A DNA stretch of 64,000 nt from Druceiella hillmani (lineage: Eukaryota; Arthropoda; Insecta; Lepidoptera; Hepialidae), in assembly GCA_039881145.1 (NCBI GenBank), contig JAYKKI010000066.1:13296001-13360000 (forward strand), read 5' to 3'. Below are positions 25,764 to 37,342 of this stretch, one piece after another; within the stretch, counting starts at the first letter, position 1, and each line of letters starts with the position of its first letter. A program made the position numbers and the translations under genes. Under the pieces are notes generated by a model. That model was not told where the DNA came from and did not search any database. It worked only from the letters and a program-made list of their open reading frames with translations.

Positions 25764-27549
25764 ATGAATTCTGAAGTATCGAGTCCTTCAGGCTCACTGT
25801 GAGCAAGTGCAAACTATCATCTGAAGCTGCAATTGCTTCAATATTAGAAGGGTAGCTTAAAAACGATGAACATTATGATTTTAGTGGCAAATCAGATAAT
25901 GATCAAACTTTTGGAATGGAGACAGTATAGTCAGATTCCAAATCGGAACACATTTTGTCTGACACTGGACTGGAAACTGTTACAGAGAATCTGTGATAAA
26001 CATGATGCTGGTACATTAGCCTCAAATTTTCATCAGTCCAGATCAGGTTACTACTACTGAAAAAATTAATTCAAGTGAAGTAAACAAGAACAAACTAGAA
26101 ATATGCATATGCTAGCTCATAATATAATTACGCCTGGAAGAGTGATAGAACCTGCGAGTAAGAAGGCAGCAATAAGCTTATTACGTTATTAGCTATAACA
26201 CTGTTTGATGATAAAATAATATCTATAGCTATGCAATGGATTAACCTCAAACAACTAGAAACCAAAGGAATGTTTAGAAATCAATCCAGATCCAAGCTAA
26301 AAGAGATTACCCGAGTGGACATTTGAAGCATTTATTGGTTTGTTGCTGTGAGATTATTACTGTAAGTATTCAAATCACATAATGAAGACCTTACAGTATT
26401 ATCTGACAGTGGTCGAGACATAATTTGTGCTATGATGTCAAGAGAGCGATTTGGAGGAATTTTGAGATGTTTACGATTTAATGACATTACTACAAGATTT
26501 CAATGTACCAAGAACCATCCACTTTGTGTTGATTTCAAAATTTTTAACAATATTATTGAAAACTGTCAGAAAAATTACACAATGAGTTCATACATTTGTA
26601 TTGATGAGGTGTTGATTGGATTTCACAGAAGATGCCGGTTTGCTACATTGTAAATAACCCATATAAATACAATATAAAACCTTATGCCTTGCAAATGCAA
26701 CCAGTGGGTACTTATATAATGTGTATTTGTACTCTGGAAAAGAGCCAGACGGCATCAGGTTGGGTCAAAATGAGAAAAGTTTCAAAAACCTACACAGTCA
26801 GTTATCAGATTTATGAAACCCATTATGAACTTTAATAGAAACATAACCATAGATAACTGGTTTTTCCAATATAATTGGAGAACGAACTTTTGAAAAGAGG
26901 TCTTGTTTAATGTGGCACACTCAGAAAAAACAAACCATAGATACCATCCTATTTCACAAATCTGAGAGAAAGGAAAATTGACTCTTGTCTTTATGGTTTT
27001 ACTAAAGACGTAACTCTGCTCTCATTGATGACTAAGAAATACAAGGATGTCATTTTAGTGTCTTCTATGCACCACAGCACTTGCATTGATGATACAAATG
27101 ATTTAATGGGAAGAAATTCATTTTGCAATGCTACTAAAGGAGGTGTGGATGTTCTCGATGAAAAATTTTCAAATATGACTTGCAAAAGGAGATCACGTCT
27201 ATGGTCTCATAAAATATTTTATTGATTAGTGGATATAACTTCAGCTAACCCATGAGTGCTATCAGGATTATTATCTACACAATCGGAATTTATAAAGGAT
27301 ATAGCAAAAGGGTTAGTGTATGAGTACATAGGAAAAAGATTTCGGAACCATCATGTCCCAGATCAAATCAAGAGCTCAATTTCTCAAACATTGAACAAGT
27401 TTCAACCGGCTCAAAATGTGAACCTGAAAAGAAAGTACAGTGTATATTTATGTGTAATTGTAAAAAGAGAGGAAGACACAGCATCCCATCTGTTTGCAGT
27501 GCTTCAAGCCAATGTGTATAAATTGCATAAAGCAAAAATTAGGACATAA
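25764..27549 (+). pseudogene. piggyBac-family transposase, broken
   Basis: A DDE transposase of the piggyBac (PGBD) family, which moves elements at TTAA sites. The acidic, Ser-rich N-terminus appears in two frames at 25,764-26,000. The core follows: 'EAFIGLL' near 26,325, 'SRERFGGILRCLRFND' at 26,440, 'IDEVLIGFHRRC' at 26,600 with the first catalytic Asp, 'NRNITIDNWF' at 26,838 with the second, 'YGFTKDVTLLSLMTKKYKDV' and 'SSMHH' to 27,075, then 'NATKGGVDVLDEKFS' at 27,128 with the third Asp. The C-terminal part runs to TAA at 27,547. Several stops and shifts split it. A 15-base direct repeat (aacctatatcagtgg) lies at 25,709 and 27,809, just outside both ends of the coding part. Confidence 0.9.
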
Positions 27550-27849
27550 ATAAGTACTGTCATTTAAAATGAGGCTAAATTAAAAATGCATACTATAAAA
27601 TGTTATGGTTTGGTTGATTTTAGAGATATTTTTGTAGTTTTTATATCTTTTTTAGGTTTAATAAATAAGAAAGTGCCTCAGGCAGATAATGTTACTAATT
27701 GTTACTTATAATATTACTCAGAAGTTTTTTTCTTACTAGTTTAAAACAGTAACGTTAATTACATTAAGAATATATTTTTTATCCTATTTCATTTATAGGA
27801 GTCTCTGTAACCTATATCAGTGGTAATGTTGAAAATTATTTGTAAGTAC

Positions 27850-29010
27850 TTAAGAGTTTTTGACTCTCCAATCAGAAAAATAAATAAAATTGAAGTATCT
27901 GCCCATTAAATATCTGCTCTTTAGACTTTTCATAATTTAAATACTTTTTCTACTTGCATAGTCAATTACTAAAACAAATTTAATGTTAAAGATATTTCGC
28001 CTGACTGTAGAGCTGTTTGCGTGAGTGAATTTATCTCGAAAACTACTGAAAATATTGACGTTACATAGAACATTAAACAAAATCTCTACCCACATAGATG
28101 AAGGCAGCGGTGGTCTGCAGGAGATATATAGATATATTTTATAGAGATACTGTGAAAAGTAAAAAAAATTAAAATATTTTCTTATATTAAGTGTTTTCAT
28201 AATTATAAAAACGTGGATGTTATCAAAACAATATCAACTATCCTTTCAACCCCTTTTCTGTTCCTTTTGTAAAAATATATCAAGGGAAAATTCTGCAGAC
28301 AAGAATGTCTCTTCATCTTTAAAAGTGATCGAGAGCATTGAACAAAAGTATTTAAATGAATACAGATATTAATAAACCATAAAGCATTGAAAAAAATATC
28401 TTTGAAATGTTTTTCAATAAATTTTCTATATTATGGTAAGTACACAATTATATAAAAGTGAGAAACCACTTGACAAATTAATATTTTTTTCTTGTTGCTT
28501 ACAAAAAGTGTTATTAGGTGATCAAAGCAGATGGTGCAATGGTTGTGATATTTTTAATTGATGTCCTGTGAAAATTGTGACACCGTTGAAAATTTCCATT
28601 ATTGAAACATGAAGATGTGATTTTTATGAATAATATAATTCACGTGTATATTAAGATAATTGAAATAAATAATACAAGTTTATATTTTCATAAATTATTG
28701 TGTTGTTTCAATCATCAATTTCTAATTTTTGTCTATTTTTCATGTCAAGTAGAAAATAGGAGAGATGGGTATCAGAATATAATATAGAATATAGAAGGTA
28801 CAATATAAGATAGAATATACAATTTCATTAATAAGAATATTATTTGCATTATTATATTTAGCTGGCTTTTCAATATAATTGGTAATTTTAATTACTTCTT
28901 ACAATTTTATACAGCAAGGAAAAAACTTTGTGTGATGTAATTTGATAAGAAAATTATAAATAGTAAACTTAAGATTAAATTCTAATAATTTTATATTGAG
29001 CGAATGTGGC
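27850..29010. other. AT-rich DNA, no gene recognised
   Basis: Searched for upstream exons of the receptor-like gene that follows; none could be supported. Confidence 0.4.
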
Positions 29011-29020
29011 TTTTTTTCAG

Positions 29021-29371
29021 ATCCTGCTAGTATTTATAGTTTCTCTTGGTTATGTATTTCGTGGTTTTCAGTTTATTGTTTACAAAGGTTATGTGGAGGT
29101 AAGTAATGGAAAACTGTTTTTTGTACATTTCCTTTAGTGTAATTATGTCTATTTAACATGAACGATTTTTTCAGTCTGCATTACAAGCTGCCTATATATT
29201 AACATGGGAGTTATATTTTGTTATACGTTTGTTCTTCATATGTTTTACCTGCGAGAAACTCAAGGAACAACTTCAACTCACCCGGACACTTGGATTAAAA
29301 TTGATATTCTACAGGAAAATTCGTGAGTTAACTACTATTTGAAAAAACTATTTTTTATAAGGCATGTTTTA

Positions 29372-29411
<40 letters not shown>

Positions 29412-29788
29412 ATTTATTTATTAACAAAAAGAAAATAGATTAAGTAAAACTGTGGCTCTTTATATCTGAAATAAGATGTTTAAATACACCATATTTATAT
29501 TATAACTATGAAGAGAAGTCTTAATGTAAAAAACAACATTGTGTATATTGTTACACAGACATATATTACTATATTTCCGGCACAACATCTAATATATTTA
29601 TATTCGGAATAAAATTTTTAATAATTTTATGAACAAAATCTTTATCTCCAGCTCTTGAAGTACAAACCAAAGTGGAAGATCTGTGCCGTCTCTTGTCAAC
29701 ACCTGGTATTGGGGAATTCAGCATTGTGCACCTTTTCACACTTGGTACATCATTATTTTTAAATTTTTTGAATTTCCTTGCCACTTAA
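29021..29788 (+). CDS. Candidate gustatory receptor (7tm_7), three C-terminal exons
   Basis: Three exons with good borders join in one frame: 29,021-29,098, 29,175-29,322 and 29,652-29,788 (acceptors tttttttcag, gattttttcag, tatctccag; donors gtaagt, gtgagt). The joined peptide of about 120 residues has two hydrophobic segments, 'CEKLKEQL' after the second, an E-rich amphipathic stretch ('EVQTKVEDLCRLLS') and 'FSIVHLFTLGTSLF' near the end. This order resembles the last third of insect gustatory receptors, ligand-gated channels of taste neurons. The final signature TY-x5-QF is missing: the frame ends in TAA directly before a perfect donor (aag|gtaagt at 29,790). Either the gene is a pseudogene with the last exon cut off, or the TAA is real. 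No upstream exons, including the start, were found in the window. Family assignment is by pattern only. Confidence 0.5.
29374..29412. repeat. (TA)n microsatellite in the receptor-like intron
   Basis: Alternating TA with two tatg units, between the second and third candidate exons. Confidence 0.9.
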
Positions 29789-30217
29789 GGTAAGTGATTT
29801 TCCAATGTTATTTTACAAAAAAATAAGGCTCAATCAGAAAACATGAAGAATAATGCAATTATTTAGCCATTATTTTATTTAAAAAATACATTTTACATAA
29901 TATTAAAAAAAATCCACAAATACACATACAATAAAATAATTTTTTTTAGAAATTAATAATTTGTGTCAAACTCTAGAAGCAAGGTTATAAATAATTTTGT
30001 TATCCAGCAAGAAGATTCTATGTAATTTATCCTAAAATCGTAAACAGATAAATTTAGATAATGTTATCTAAGAACATATTGAAAAAAAAAATGAAAAATA
30101 TATATTAAGAAGAATAATTCAAACTACTTGAAAAGGAATTTGGCTAATCTTTCACAATATAAGTAGACATTATAAGTAGATGCCAATAAATGACTCACAA
30201 ATGTCCTATTTTGGTTA

Positions 30218-30466
30218 CAATTCATTAATTTTCCAGATAATTATTAAAGGCACATAGTAATAGTGAGTATAAATTCTTTTATCACATCTAATGTGTATAG
30301 GCAGTACATGTACATTTATGAAGTTTGATGCAAATTGAAAGCTTGAAAATAAAATGGTTCTATAACAGACTCGTACATTTGGTGGTACACATGCTGCATG
30401 GGCAATTGTCAGGTTACATAAAAGGGAGTTAAGAAACACTAAAATACCTGTTAACAAAAATTTCAT
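30218..30466 (-). CDS. Candidate small secreted peptide (signal peptide followed by Cys motif)
   Basis: From the ATG at 30,466 (minus strand) the first 25 codons form a classic signal peptide: 'MKFLLTGILVFLNSLL' then 'NLTIAHAA', with a small-residue cleavage site before 'CVPPNVRVC'. The frame continues for 83 codons to a stop near 30,215; the later part is AT-driven, so the real protein may splice out at 30,377/30,376 (aat|gtacga), leaving a 30-codon first exon. No second exon was identified. The two close cysteines suggest a disulphide peptide, but no family is recognised. An upstream in-frame ATG at 30,517 would bury the signal and is disfavoured. Confidence 0.35.
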
Positions 30467-30539
30467 AGCAGACAGATCTGTGTCATGTTCAGTTGACGTT
30501 CGGTTAAACAATTCCATAAAATTAAATATTAATTTAATA

Positions 30540-31740
30540 AATTAGTTTTGTCATTGGCAACGCAACTCATGAACTCACGTGAACATTAAGCATGTATGGA
30601 CATTATTATCTTAGTATTTCTTTTATTTCGTGTTTATTGTGAACATCTAAAACTCTATATTTACCTGTTTTATTACAAATTGCAATACAAGCGCGTGCAG
30701 TATCTTTTGTAATCTCCAGTAGTGAGTTTGCTTGTAAGTAACGAGTTAGTTAAAGTTGATTCACATAATTTCAAATGATGTGCAAGAAATAAGCATGACT
30801 GTCAACATTGTAAAAGGGAAGTAAAGAGTCTAAAGGAAAATGTGTAAAGAGTTTTGACATCCCTTGTACATAGGCCCAATATAATCAACTTAATTGTGAA
30901 ATTCCATCATTTCATATCTATCATAATGGTACATTCAGAAAAAAAAACATTTAAAAATCTCATAAGGCTCCAAAGTTGCATCCCGTTTTAAAGGCACTTG
31001 ATACCATATACAAATCAGACACGTATATCTCTATTTTGTAAAATGCTAATTAAAGCTCCTTGATAAGCGCTAGTCATAAAGAAACTGAACAATATTCGAA
31101 TATCTACATCAAACGATAGAGTAATTTTCATTAATTGTTTAGCAGACAAAAAATATTGTCAGCTATTTATATGTAGATTTAATTGTAAGATGTCCATTAC
31201 GAAATATAAGTTCCCCACGGATATACTTTCTTTCAATATTGATAATAAAATAACTAACCTATTAAAGTGATCGCAATGAAATTCTGAACCAGAAGTAGAA
31301 TGGTTTTATTAACTTTTCATATGGAAATCTGAGCAAAACCGGTGGTGATGAACAATCTTTTTTGTGTGGTTGCTTTAAGGATATATGAAACGGGAAGGAC
31401 ATTTCCTGTGAATATACAAAAAGAGGCTAACATCAGCTCATTGCATAATGGCATGCTTAAACCATCCTGTCTTATGTGCTTCATTAAATGCCAGAGGAGA
31501 ATTCGCTTATAATGACATCGAAGGGTAATGACAATTAGGTCATACTAAGCAGAAGTCATACAAACCATAAAGCAAAACAAAACATACAGATTTTATTTTA
31601 TTATTTTTTTTAAAAGACAGAAAAAGGAGTGCAAACATATATATATATTAGCATATTGTTAATTTAATACAAAATGGGAACTTACAAACTTGCATAGAAT
31701 AATATTGAATTAAGGAATGGAATTAAGATAAATTTTTAAT
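30540..31740. other. Unassigned DNA
   Basis: No recognised gene or repeat. The right part may be the far end of the Tigger element that follows, but no matching terminal repeat was located. Confidence 0.4.
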
Positions 31741-31754
31741 TTTTGACATAAATA

Positions 31755-33261
31755 TCAATAATTTTGTCTGCTTTTCATCTTGTTTACATTATAGTGACAG
31801 TCTCTAGTACTATTGTGCAACGAAGACATTGCACTTTTAATACCGTCATTTACATTATTCTTGTGAACAAATAGGAATAACGAGTGTGCAGCTCTTAAAA
31901 CCTCTGCTGCACTGGGTGTTAATTCTTCCTCGACTTCTTCCTCTTCCTCACTTTCGTGTTGTTTATTAACAATATTCTGTTTGATGTTCTCATCTGGGGG
32001 TTCTTCAGATGTGAGGATGGCATTATCAATGTCAAGGTAATTGTCCGACATAGAATGATGATTCCAAGGAGTCTGCATTGAGATGTATCAACAACAAAGA
32101 TAACGACACATCATCTTCATTGTCAAATTCAGACTTAGAAATAATTCTGCCTTTTCCTGATAAGATGAAGTGTCATGGTTTTCAATGAATTCTGTGTGTC
32201 TATAACAGTTGTGAATGATGATTTGTGAAATTTTGTGCCAGACGTCATAAACCATGAGAATCACATCTAGAACTGTTGTTTTTGCAGAAGGATGGTTCTG
32301 GTTAGAATCTAAGCAACCAATCATTTTAAGCACAAGATTCTTCCTGAAATTGTTTTTGATTGCCTGTATTATTCCCTGATCCATTGGTTGCAAGCCTGAT
32401 GTAGTATTTGGGGAAAGGAAAGCAGTTGTTATAGATTTTAACACTGTAACTTTTGAATGCGTAGGGCAGTTGTCAACCAGCAATCAAATCTTTTTCTTCT
32501 TTTCATCAAATTGCGATCCCAACCTGGAACCCATTTTTCTAAAAGTTCTGATGTCATCCAAACTTTGCGCTTGTATGCATCACCGGCAACGATTTAACAC
32601 CACTGAAACATTTTAGTCTTTGAGATTTTCCTATAATAAGTAATTTCTTTTCATGGTGCTGTTCATATTTGCTACCACTATTATGGTGAATCTGTTCCTT
32701 GATAATTTGCCACTGCTACAATTTTCGCCTTTCAATTTCAGAATGCAGTCGGGCATCTATTTGTAAAAAAGACCATTTTCATCTGCATTGTCAGAAAATT
32801 GGCTTCTTAGATTTGGCCACACAGTTGTCAACCATTCTGTTGTGAAACCTTGATCAACAGTCGAGGATTTACCGGTAATTTTGTACACCACAATGTTGTG
32901 TCCAGCTTTGAAACGATTTATCCAGCTTGCAGAACACTTGCAATTTATGTTATCAAAACGTGATGCAAAAAACTTTTTCCTATAATACAGGGCCGCTGAA
33001 AAATATTCCACTGTTTTTTATCTTCTGTATCAAAGCTTACTCAATATTTTCCTATGTTGATTTACGAGCCTCTATGATTTTACAATATTTGAATTAAAGA
33101 ATTCCTTAATGTTGCCCTCGTTTTTGAAAATTATTGATATTATGGAATGACCAACACCAAAATCCTTTTGCTAGATATGAACTTGATTCTTCATTTTCAA
33201 GTCTGGATATAATTATATCTTTGTCTTCAATAGTAAATGCTTTACGATGTTGCGAAGTCAT
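31755..33261 (-). pseudogene. Tigger/jerky-type transposase, broken
   Basis: A pogo-superfamily transposase related to CENP-B and jerky proteins. Minus-strand reading from ATG 33,261: an N-terminal helix-turn-helix ('RKAFTIEDKDIIISRLENEE'), a CENP-B-type DNA-binding domain ('CSASWINRFKAGHNIVVYK', about 32,940-32,880), the degraded DDE first half ('KGENCSSGKLSRNRFTIIV', about 32,720), the second catalytic Asp in 'LVDNCPTHS' (32,480) and the third in 'LQPMDQGI' (32,390), then an acidic tail with a poly-Glu run (31,935). At least four frame breaks and several stops are present. The length matches the family at about 500 codons. The lineage differs from the Tigger at 52-54 kb. Confidence 0.85.
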
Positions 33262-33598
33262 TATGTACTAATCAATACATAATGTTAGACTAAAACTCAT
33301 CTCTAAAGAATAAAACAAAAAAAACTATACACATATGCATTGGAGAAGGATGGGAGGGGCCCAACATTGAGTGAAAGTGGAATAAGAACTAATAAACAAA
33401 CATAACAAGTTATGCAAATGTGCGCCGGGGAAGGGCGAGAGAGGCCCAGGCATCGAGCAAAATTGTAAAAAAAACTAAAAAAAATACTGTTGGTCACTAT
33501 AACCAGACATATTTCCTTCATTCATTATAACCAAATTTTATTCCATAGAACCAAAAAAAACAAACTTCCATAGAAACAAAAAATCAAACTTCACACTG
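33262..33598 (-). mobile_element. 5' untranslated and terminal region of the 31.8-33.3 kb Tigger element
   Basis: Reading the minus strand toward the gene, a Tigger-like terminus (CAGTGTGAAG) begins at 33,598, preceded by TA (33,599-33,600), the target duplicated by this superfamily. Downstream are 'tataacc'-type repeats and two G/C-rich direct repeats (about 33,336-33,385 and 33,423-33,460), both including a gggcc...ccttc core on the minus strand. The opposite end of the element was not found, so the exact border is tentative. Confidence 0.45.
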
Positions 33599-33624
33599 TA
33601 ATTACATCATAATAAACATAATTA

Positions 33625-33720
33625 AATGAAACTAAATGATGTAGCATTATTTCTACTTTCTTTAATTTCTTTACCACGACCTAGGTTTCATTGTATTACA
33701 ACATCTCCAGGTGGGCTTAT
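33625..33720 (-). repeat. Interspersed repeat carrying a hammerhead-ribozyme-like motif (copy 2)
   Basis: Matches 10,797-10,900. On the minus strand 33,715-33,674 has the same layout; here stem I (ccac/gtgg) is perfect, but the conserved core reads CTGGAGA, losing the A at the fourth position, so this copy is probably a dead ribozyme. Confidence 0.55.
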
Positions 33721-33765
33721 TGGCGGTGTGACAATATTGGCGGAGTCATATTAAACGGATTATAT

Positions 33766-33768
<3 letters not shown>

Positions 33769-33825
<57 letters not shown>
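33769..33825. repeat. (AT)n microsatellite
   Basis: About 57 bases of alternating AT. Confidence 0.95.
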
Positions 33826-33827
<2 letters not shown>

Positions 33828-33839
33828 AAATTCAATTTT

Positions 33840-34460
33840 GTGAAGGCAATAGGGATAGTTTATTTAATTTATGTAATTTTTTAAAGGTTTAAAGCCTCTC
33901 TTGGCATTAATGATACACTTTTATTGAAATAATTTTATTTCTTAATCTAAAATTCTTTATGTACAATTTTTAAATTCATAGTTGATTAATCAGATGGGAT
34001 CTTAAAATTATAAATACCAGGGTGAACCTCCACTTCATTTTAAGATACCTGTGCAGTTACATTCTACTCAATGGAACTTTCAGAAAACAAATTTATTCTT
34101 AAAAATGTATAAAATATTTTGATGAAAATGTTAATTCTGAGGTAGTAATGTAGAGTCGTGTCCTAACTTTCATATTTTTCACTTTAACAACATTTCAACG
34201 CAACACAGTATGTAATTAGACATGTAAAATAATACCTTACGTTACATTAAATAAAATTAATGTTATTATTTTTAACAAATGTAATCAGAAATTAAACAAA
34301 CATGTAAGAAAATATTGAAAACAATGTAATATTTCAAAGTTGCAATGGACTAATTTCCTATTGAATTTATTTAATTGATTGCTTAATTGCGATAATGAGC
34401 TCACGAATATATTGGAGAAGTGGAATGAATCATTGCCATCATCAATTCCGCGCAGTGGGA
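33840..34460. other. AT-rich DNA, no gene recognised
   Basis: Nothing supportable seen. Confidence 0.45.
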
Positions 34461-34461
34461 A

Positions 34462-34845
34462 AATAATTTTATAAGGGTTCTATTTTTCTTTTTGGGGAAA
34501 GAACCCTAAAAAGAGTAATAAAGAATAAATAAGTTACAATCTTGCCAATTGTGCATTTTTTCTGGTTGTACGAAACCGTTTTCTTGAATATCCAATTGTG
34601 CGGACATCTAAAATAAACAGGAAAAATTAGCTGTAACTAACAAGGTCCCAACATTATTAATTACGTCTGGTTATGTAATTAAGCAAACACATATATGTGT
34701 ATATAGTTTATTACTTAAGCATCATTTAACTGATAAATATAAAGTTTACATTGATAGACATTATGAAATAAAGTATTTGATTACGAATGATCAATCCATC
34801 TATAATTATACTAACAGTGTAACCGATATCACGAATATTTTTGTT
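34462..34845. repeat. 384 bp near-identical direct repeat, copy 1
   Basis: Line-by-line comparison with 37,912-38,295 shows one difference (A at 34,790, G at 38,240). An 8 bp hairpin (agggttct/agaaccct, 34,473-34,506) lies at the left. The repeat does not start TG or end CA and no flanking duplication is visible, so LTRs are unlikely. Confidence 0.95.
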
Positions 34846-35047
34846 ATACATACGTACAGTGCGTAGGTAGATGAATGCTGAGCTGCGGGTCGTTCTCTCA
34901 GACACGCGGAACTGAAATAGGCTCACTATGAAGGCACAATTGTACCAATTATAATAAAAATAATAAAGCGCAAATGGGCCAAGTTTAATACAACTATGAA
35001 CTGAGTCATATAGAGGGCTGTATTTGGATAGTACTGAAGCAACATTG

Positions 35048-35329
35048 TAAGGTGCGTGTAAATCGTTTTGGGCCCGTTCAATCAGAATATTGTGAATATT
35101 CCAGACAGAAACAAAATTTTTAAGTTGATATCAAAGAGGAGATGTGCAGGGAAACTGTCAGTAACATAAAGGTTGAATATGGGAAAACCACTCCTAGGCA
35201 CAACTCTCACATATTATTTTCCAACGACAAAACGTGATTGTCTGTAAATTAGTATCGACGACGATTTCTATGCTAATTTGCAGACGACTTTTTAGTCGTC
35301 AGAAAGTCGTACGTGTGATTTGCACCTTA
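35048..35329. mobile_element. Probable MITE
   Basis: Taaggtgc at 35,048-35,055 and its inverse gcacctta at 35,322-35,329 bound about 280 bases with no coding capacity. Imperfect inverted homology continues inward (gtaaatc versus gatttgc). An internal 7 bp hairpin (gacgact/agtcgtc) sits at 35,283-35,300, with more gtcgt repeats beside it. The target duplication is not clear. Confidence 0.4.
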
Positions 35330-35919
35330 TGTTAGCTAAAAAAAAAGAAATAAATATAATCGTCAAATTCCAAATAGTATTTTCATACTGAAATAAAATA
35401 AAGTTTAAATTTAAAAGGTATGCATACACATTCTTTTATACTTAATATAACTTTCATATTTGAAGTATCCAAATTAGAAAAAAATGTTATATTTTTGAGG
35501 CAATTTTACGACTTTTTGCTGAGAATTCATAAATTATGATATTTCTTTTAATTAATACCAAAACGTAATGAGTTTTCACGCTTTCCCAGCAACACATGTG
35601 CGATATCATGTTCACCTCCAAAACAAGTAAATTTTGTGTCAGTTCCTCAAAATGAATAGCCTGACGAGGCGCAAAGTTCACTAATTAAAATTAAATATAA
35701 ATACTAAACTCTACTTCTAAAACACTGTTTTGTGTTTGTTAAACTGTAAACTTTTATTTAGTACTCACTTTAGTTAACTAAATAGTCAGTAGTAGTTTTT
35801 ATATTAATTTCGAAAATATAAATTTAAAGAAGAAATTATTACAAGTGTTGGGGCATCACACAAAAAACTTTTATTCTGATCATCTATAGTTCCTCACTTT
35901 CAAAAACTTAGCACTAACG

Positions 35920-36800
35920 GAATGTGATGAATGTTCTTTTAATTTCATTGATCTCGATAATTGCGGATAAAATTTCGGAGTTTTGATAAAATTTCACTAA
36001 ATATGATTCCATGTTATCTTTTTAGAATCGGTTATCTTTCCCAACAAAATTTATATTTCAACTTATTGGTACCAGTGCAGACCGCAAACAGGCTAACTTT
36101 GTGGCTAGTAATACAAAATTGATCTTGTATTTGATAAAACCATGAATGTTTTTTATTGATATAAAACCATAATTGCATTTCCAAAACTCAATTCCTTTAG
36201 AAGATTACAGAGAACTATGATTACTGCAGCACCCGCAGTGTGTTATAATTGGTGACATAAGACTGTTTAGACCAACAATAATCCGCTACTACAGTCAGCA
36301 TTGATACACCGTTTTCATCTACACGGCCAATCGATTTTACATATTCTGCTTCGGCTCGTCCCACCTCAAACATACAATGCTCTGCTGCTTGTTCCTATCA
36401 TTTGCACATAGTATCATGACAAGAGTTGTACAATCTTAGAATGGAATATCAACGTGACATAAACTGTATTTAAATGTGTAAAACTATTACCAATAGACAC
36501 TGTACCACCAACAGCTTTTTGTTTTATATCCATTTTCGTCTGACATTTCCATGTTGCTTCTAAATCAGAGTACCCACCACACATATCACAAATAAGTGTA
36601 AAATTTGAATATAAGTCTGTACTCTTTTCTTTTGCAATATGTATGTGAGATATATTAGATAGAAAAGAGAATTATGTCTGCTAATAATTAAAAATGGTTC
36701 TAACAAACAATTAATATCTACTATTCCTTTGCCTTTTAAATTGAGTATTATCTTATTAGATTCTTCCGGTAAATTGAACACACTACGTTTAAATATATGA
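35920..36800 (-). pseudogene. Mutator-like (MULE-type) transposase relic
   Basis: Reading the minus strand in three frames recovers blocks typical of the N-terminal half of animal Mutator-like transposases. These are 'CDMCGGYSDLEATWKC' near 36,590 (zinc-like Cys pairs), 'KAVGGTVSIGNSFTHLNTV' near 36,510, and an 'EVGRAEAEYVKSIGRVDENG' segment running into 'VVADYCWSKQSYVTNYNTL', about 36,375-36,250, where the Asp-x-x-W core expected of this family lies. A later 'NMESYLVKF' near 36,010 fits the next conserved block. Stops and shifts are abundant; no terminal repeats were found. Confidence 0.6.
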
Positions 36801-36849
36801 CAACTAAAATTGGGCTAAAAATTTAATAGATCTAAAAAGTGACTTCTCT

Positions 36850-37297
36850 AACAATTTCTATGGCTACTGAGACGCTTGTTTCCTCCGCCTCTGTCCCTAA
36901 TGCAATAAATAATTTAGGATACATCTCTGGAAATAAATAATTTAAGATACATTTAATTGTAATAATTGAAATGAATACCAATTACAAATATGAAAATTAT
37001 AGGTCCAGTTATTTAGGAGCCAGACTGTTGTATACTGATATGTCCTAAAATAAAAATATGTCTTACAATAATAAATATGTCTATCTTAATATAACGTTAC
37101 AATATATCACATTAAACCGATATTATAGGGGTGAAAAACACGACACTTGTTGCTTTTATTCATAGATATTACCTTATAACCATCTCTCACCTATCTTTGG
37201 AATAATATAGCATCACATTTCGAATGTTAAAAAATTGCATTGTACTGTAGAAATTAAGCCAAAATATCAAAAAATTCCATAATATATAAATATATCT

Positions 37298-37342
<45 letters not shown>

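Noticed and set aside
29569..29784. 71-codon minus-strand frame
   Set aside because: Antisense shadow of the third receptor-like exon, which has good splice borders on the plus strand.
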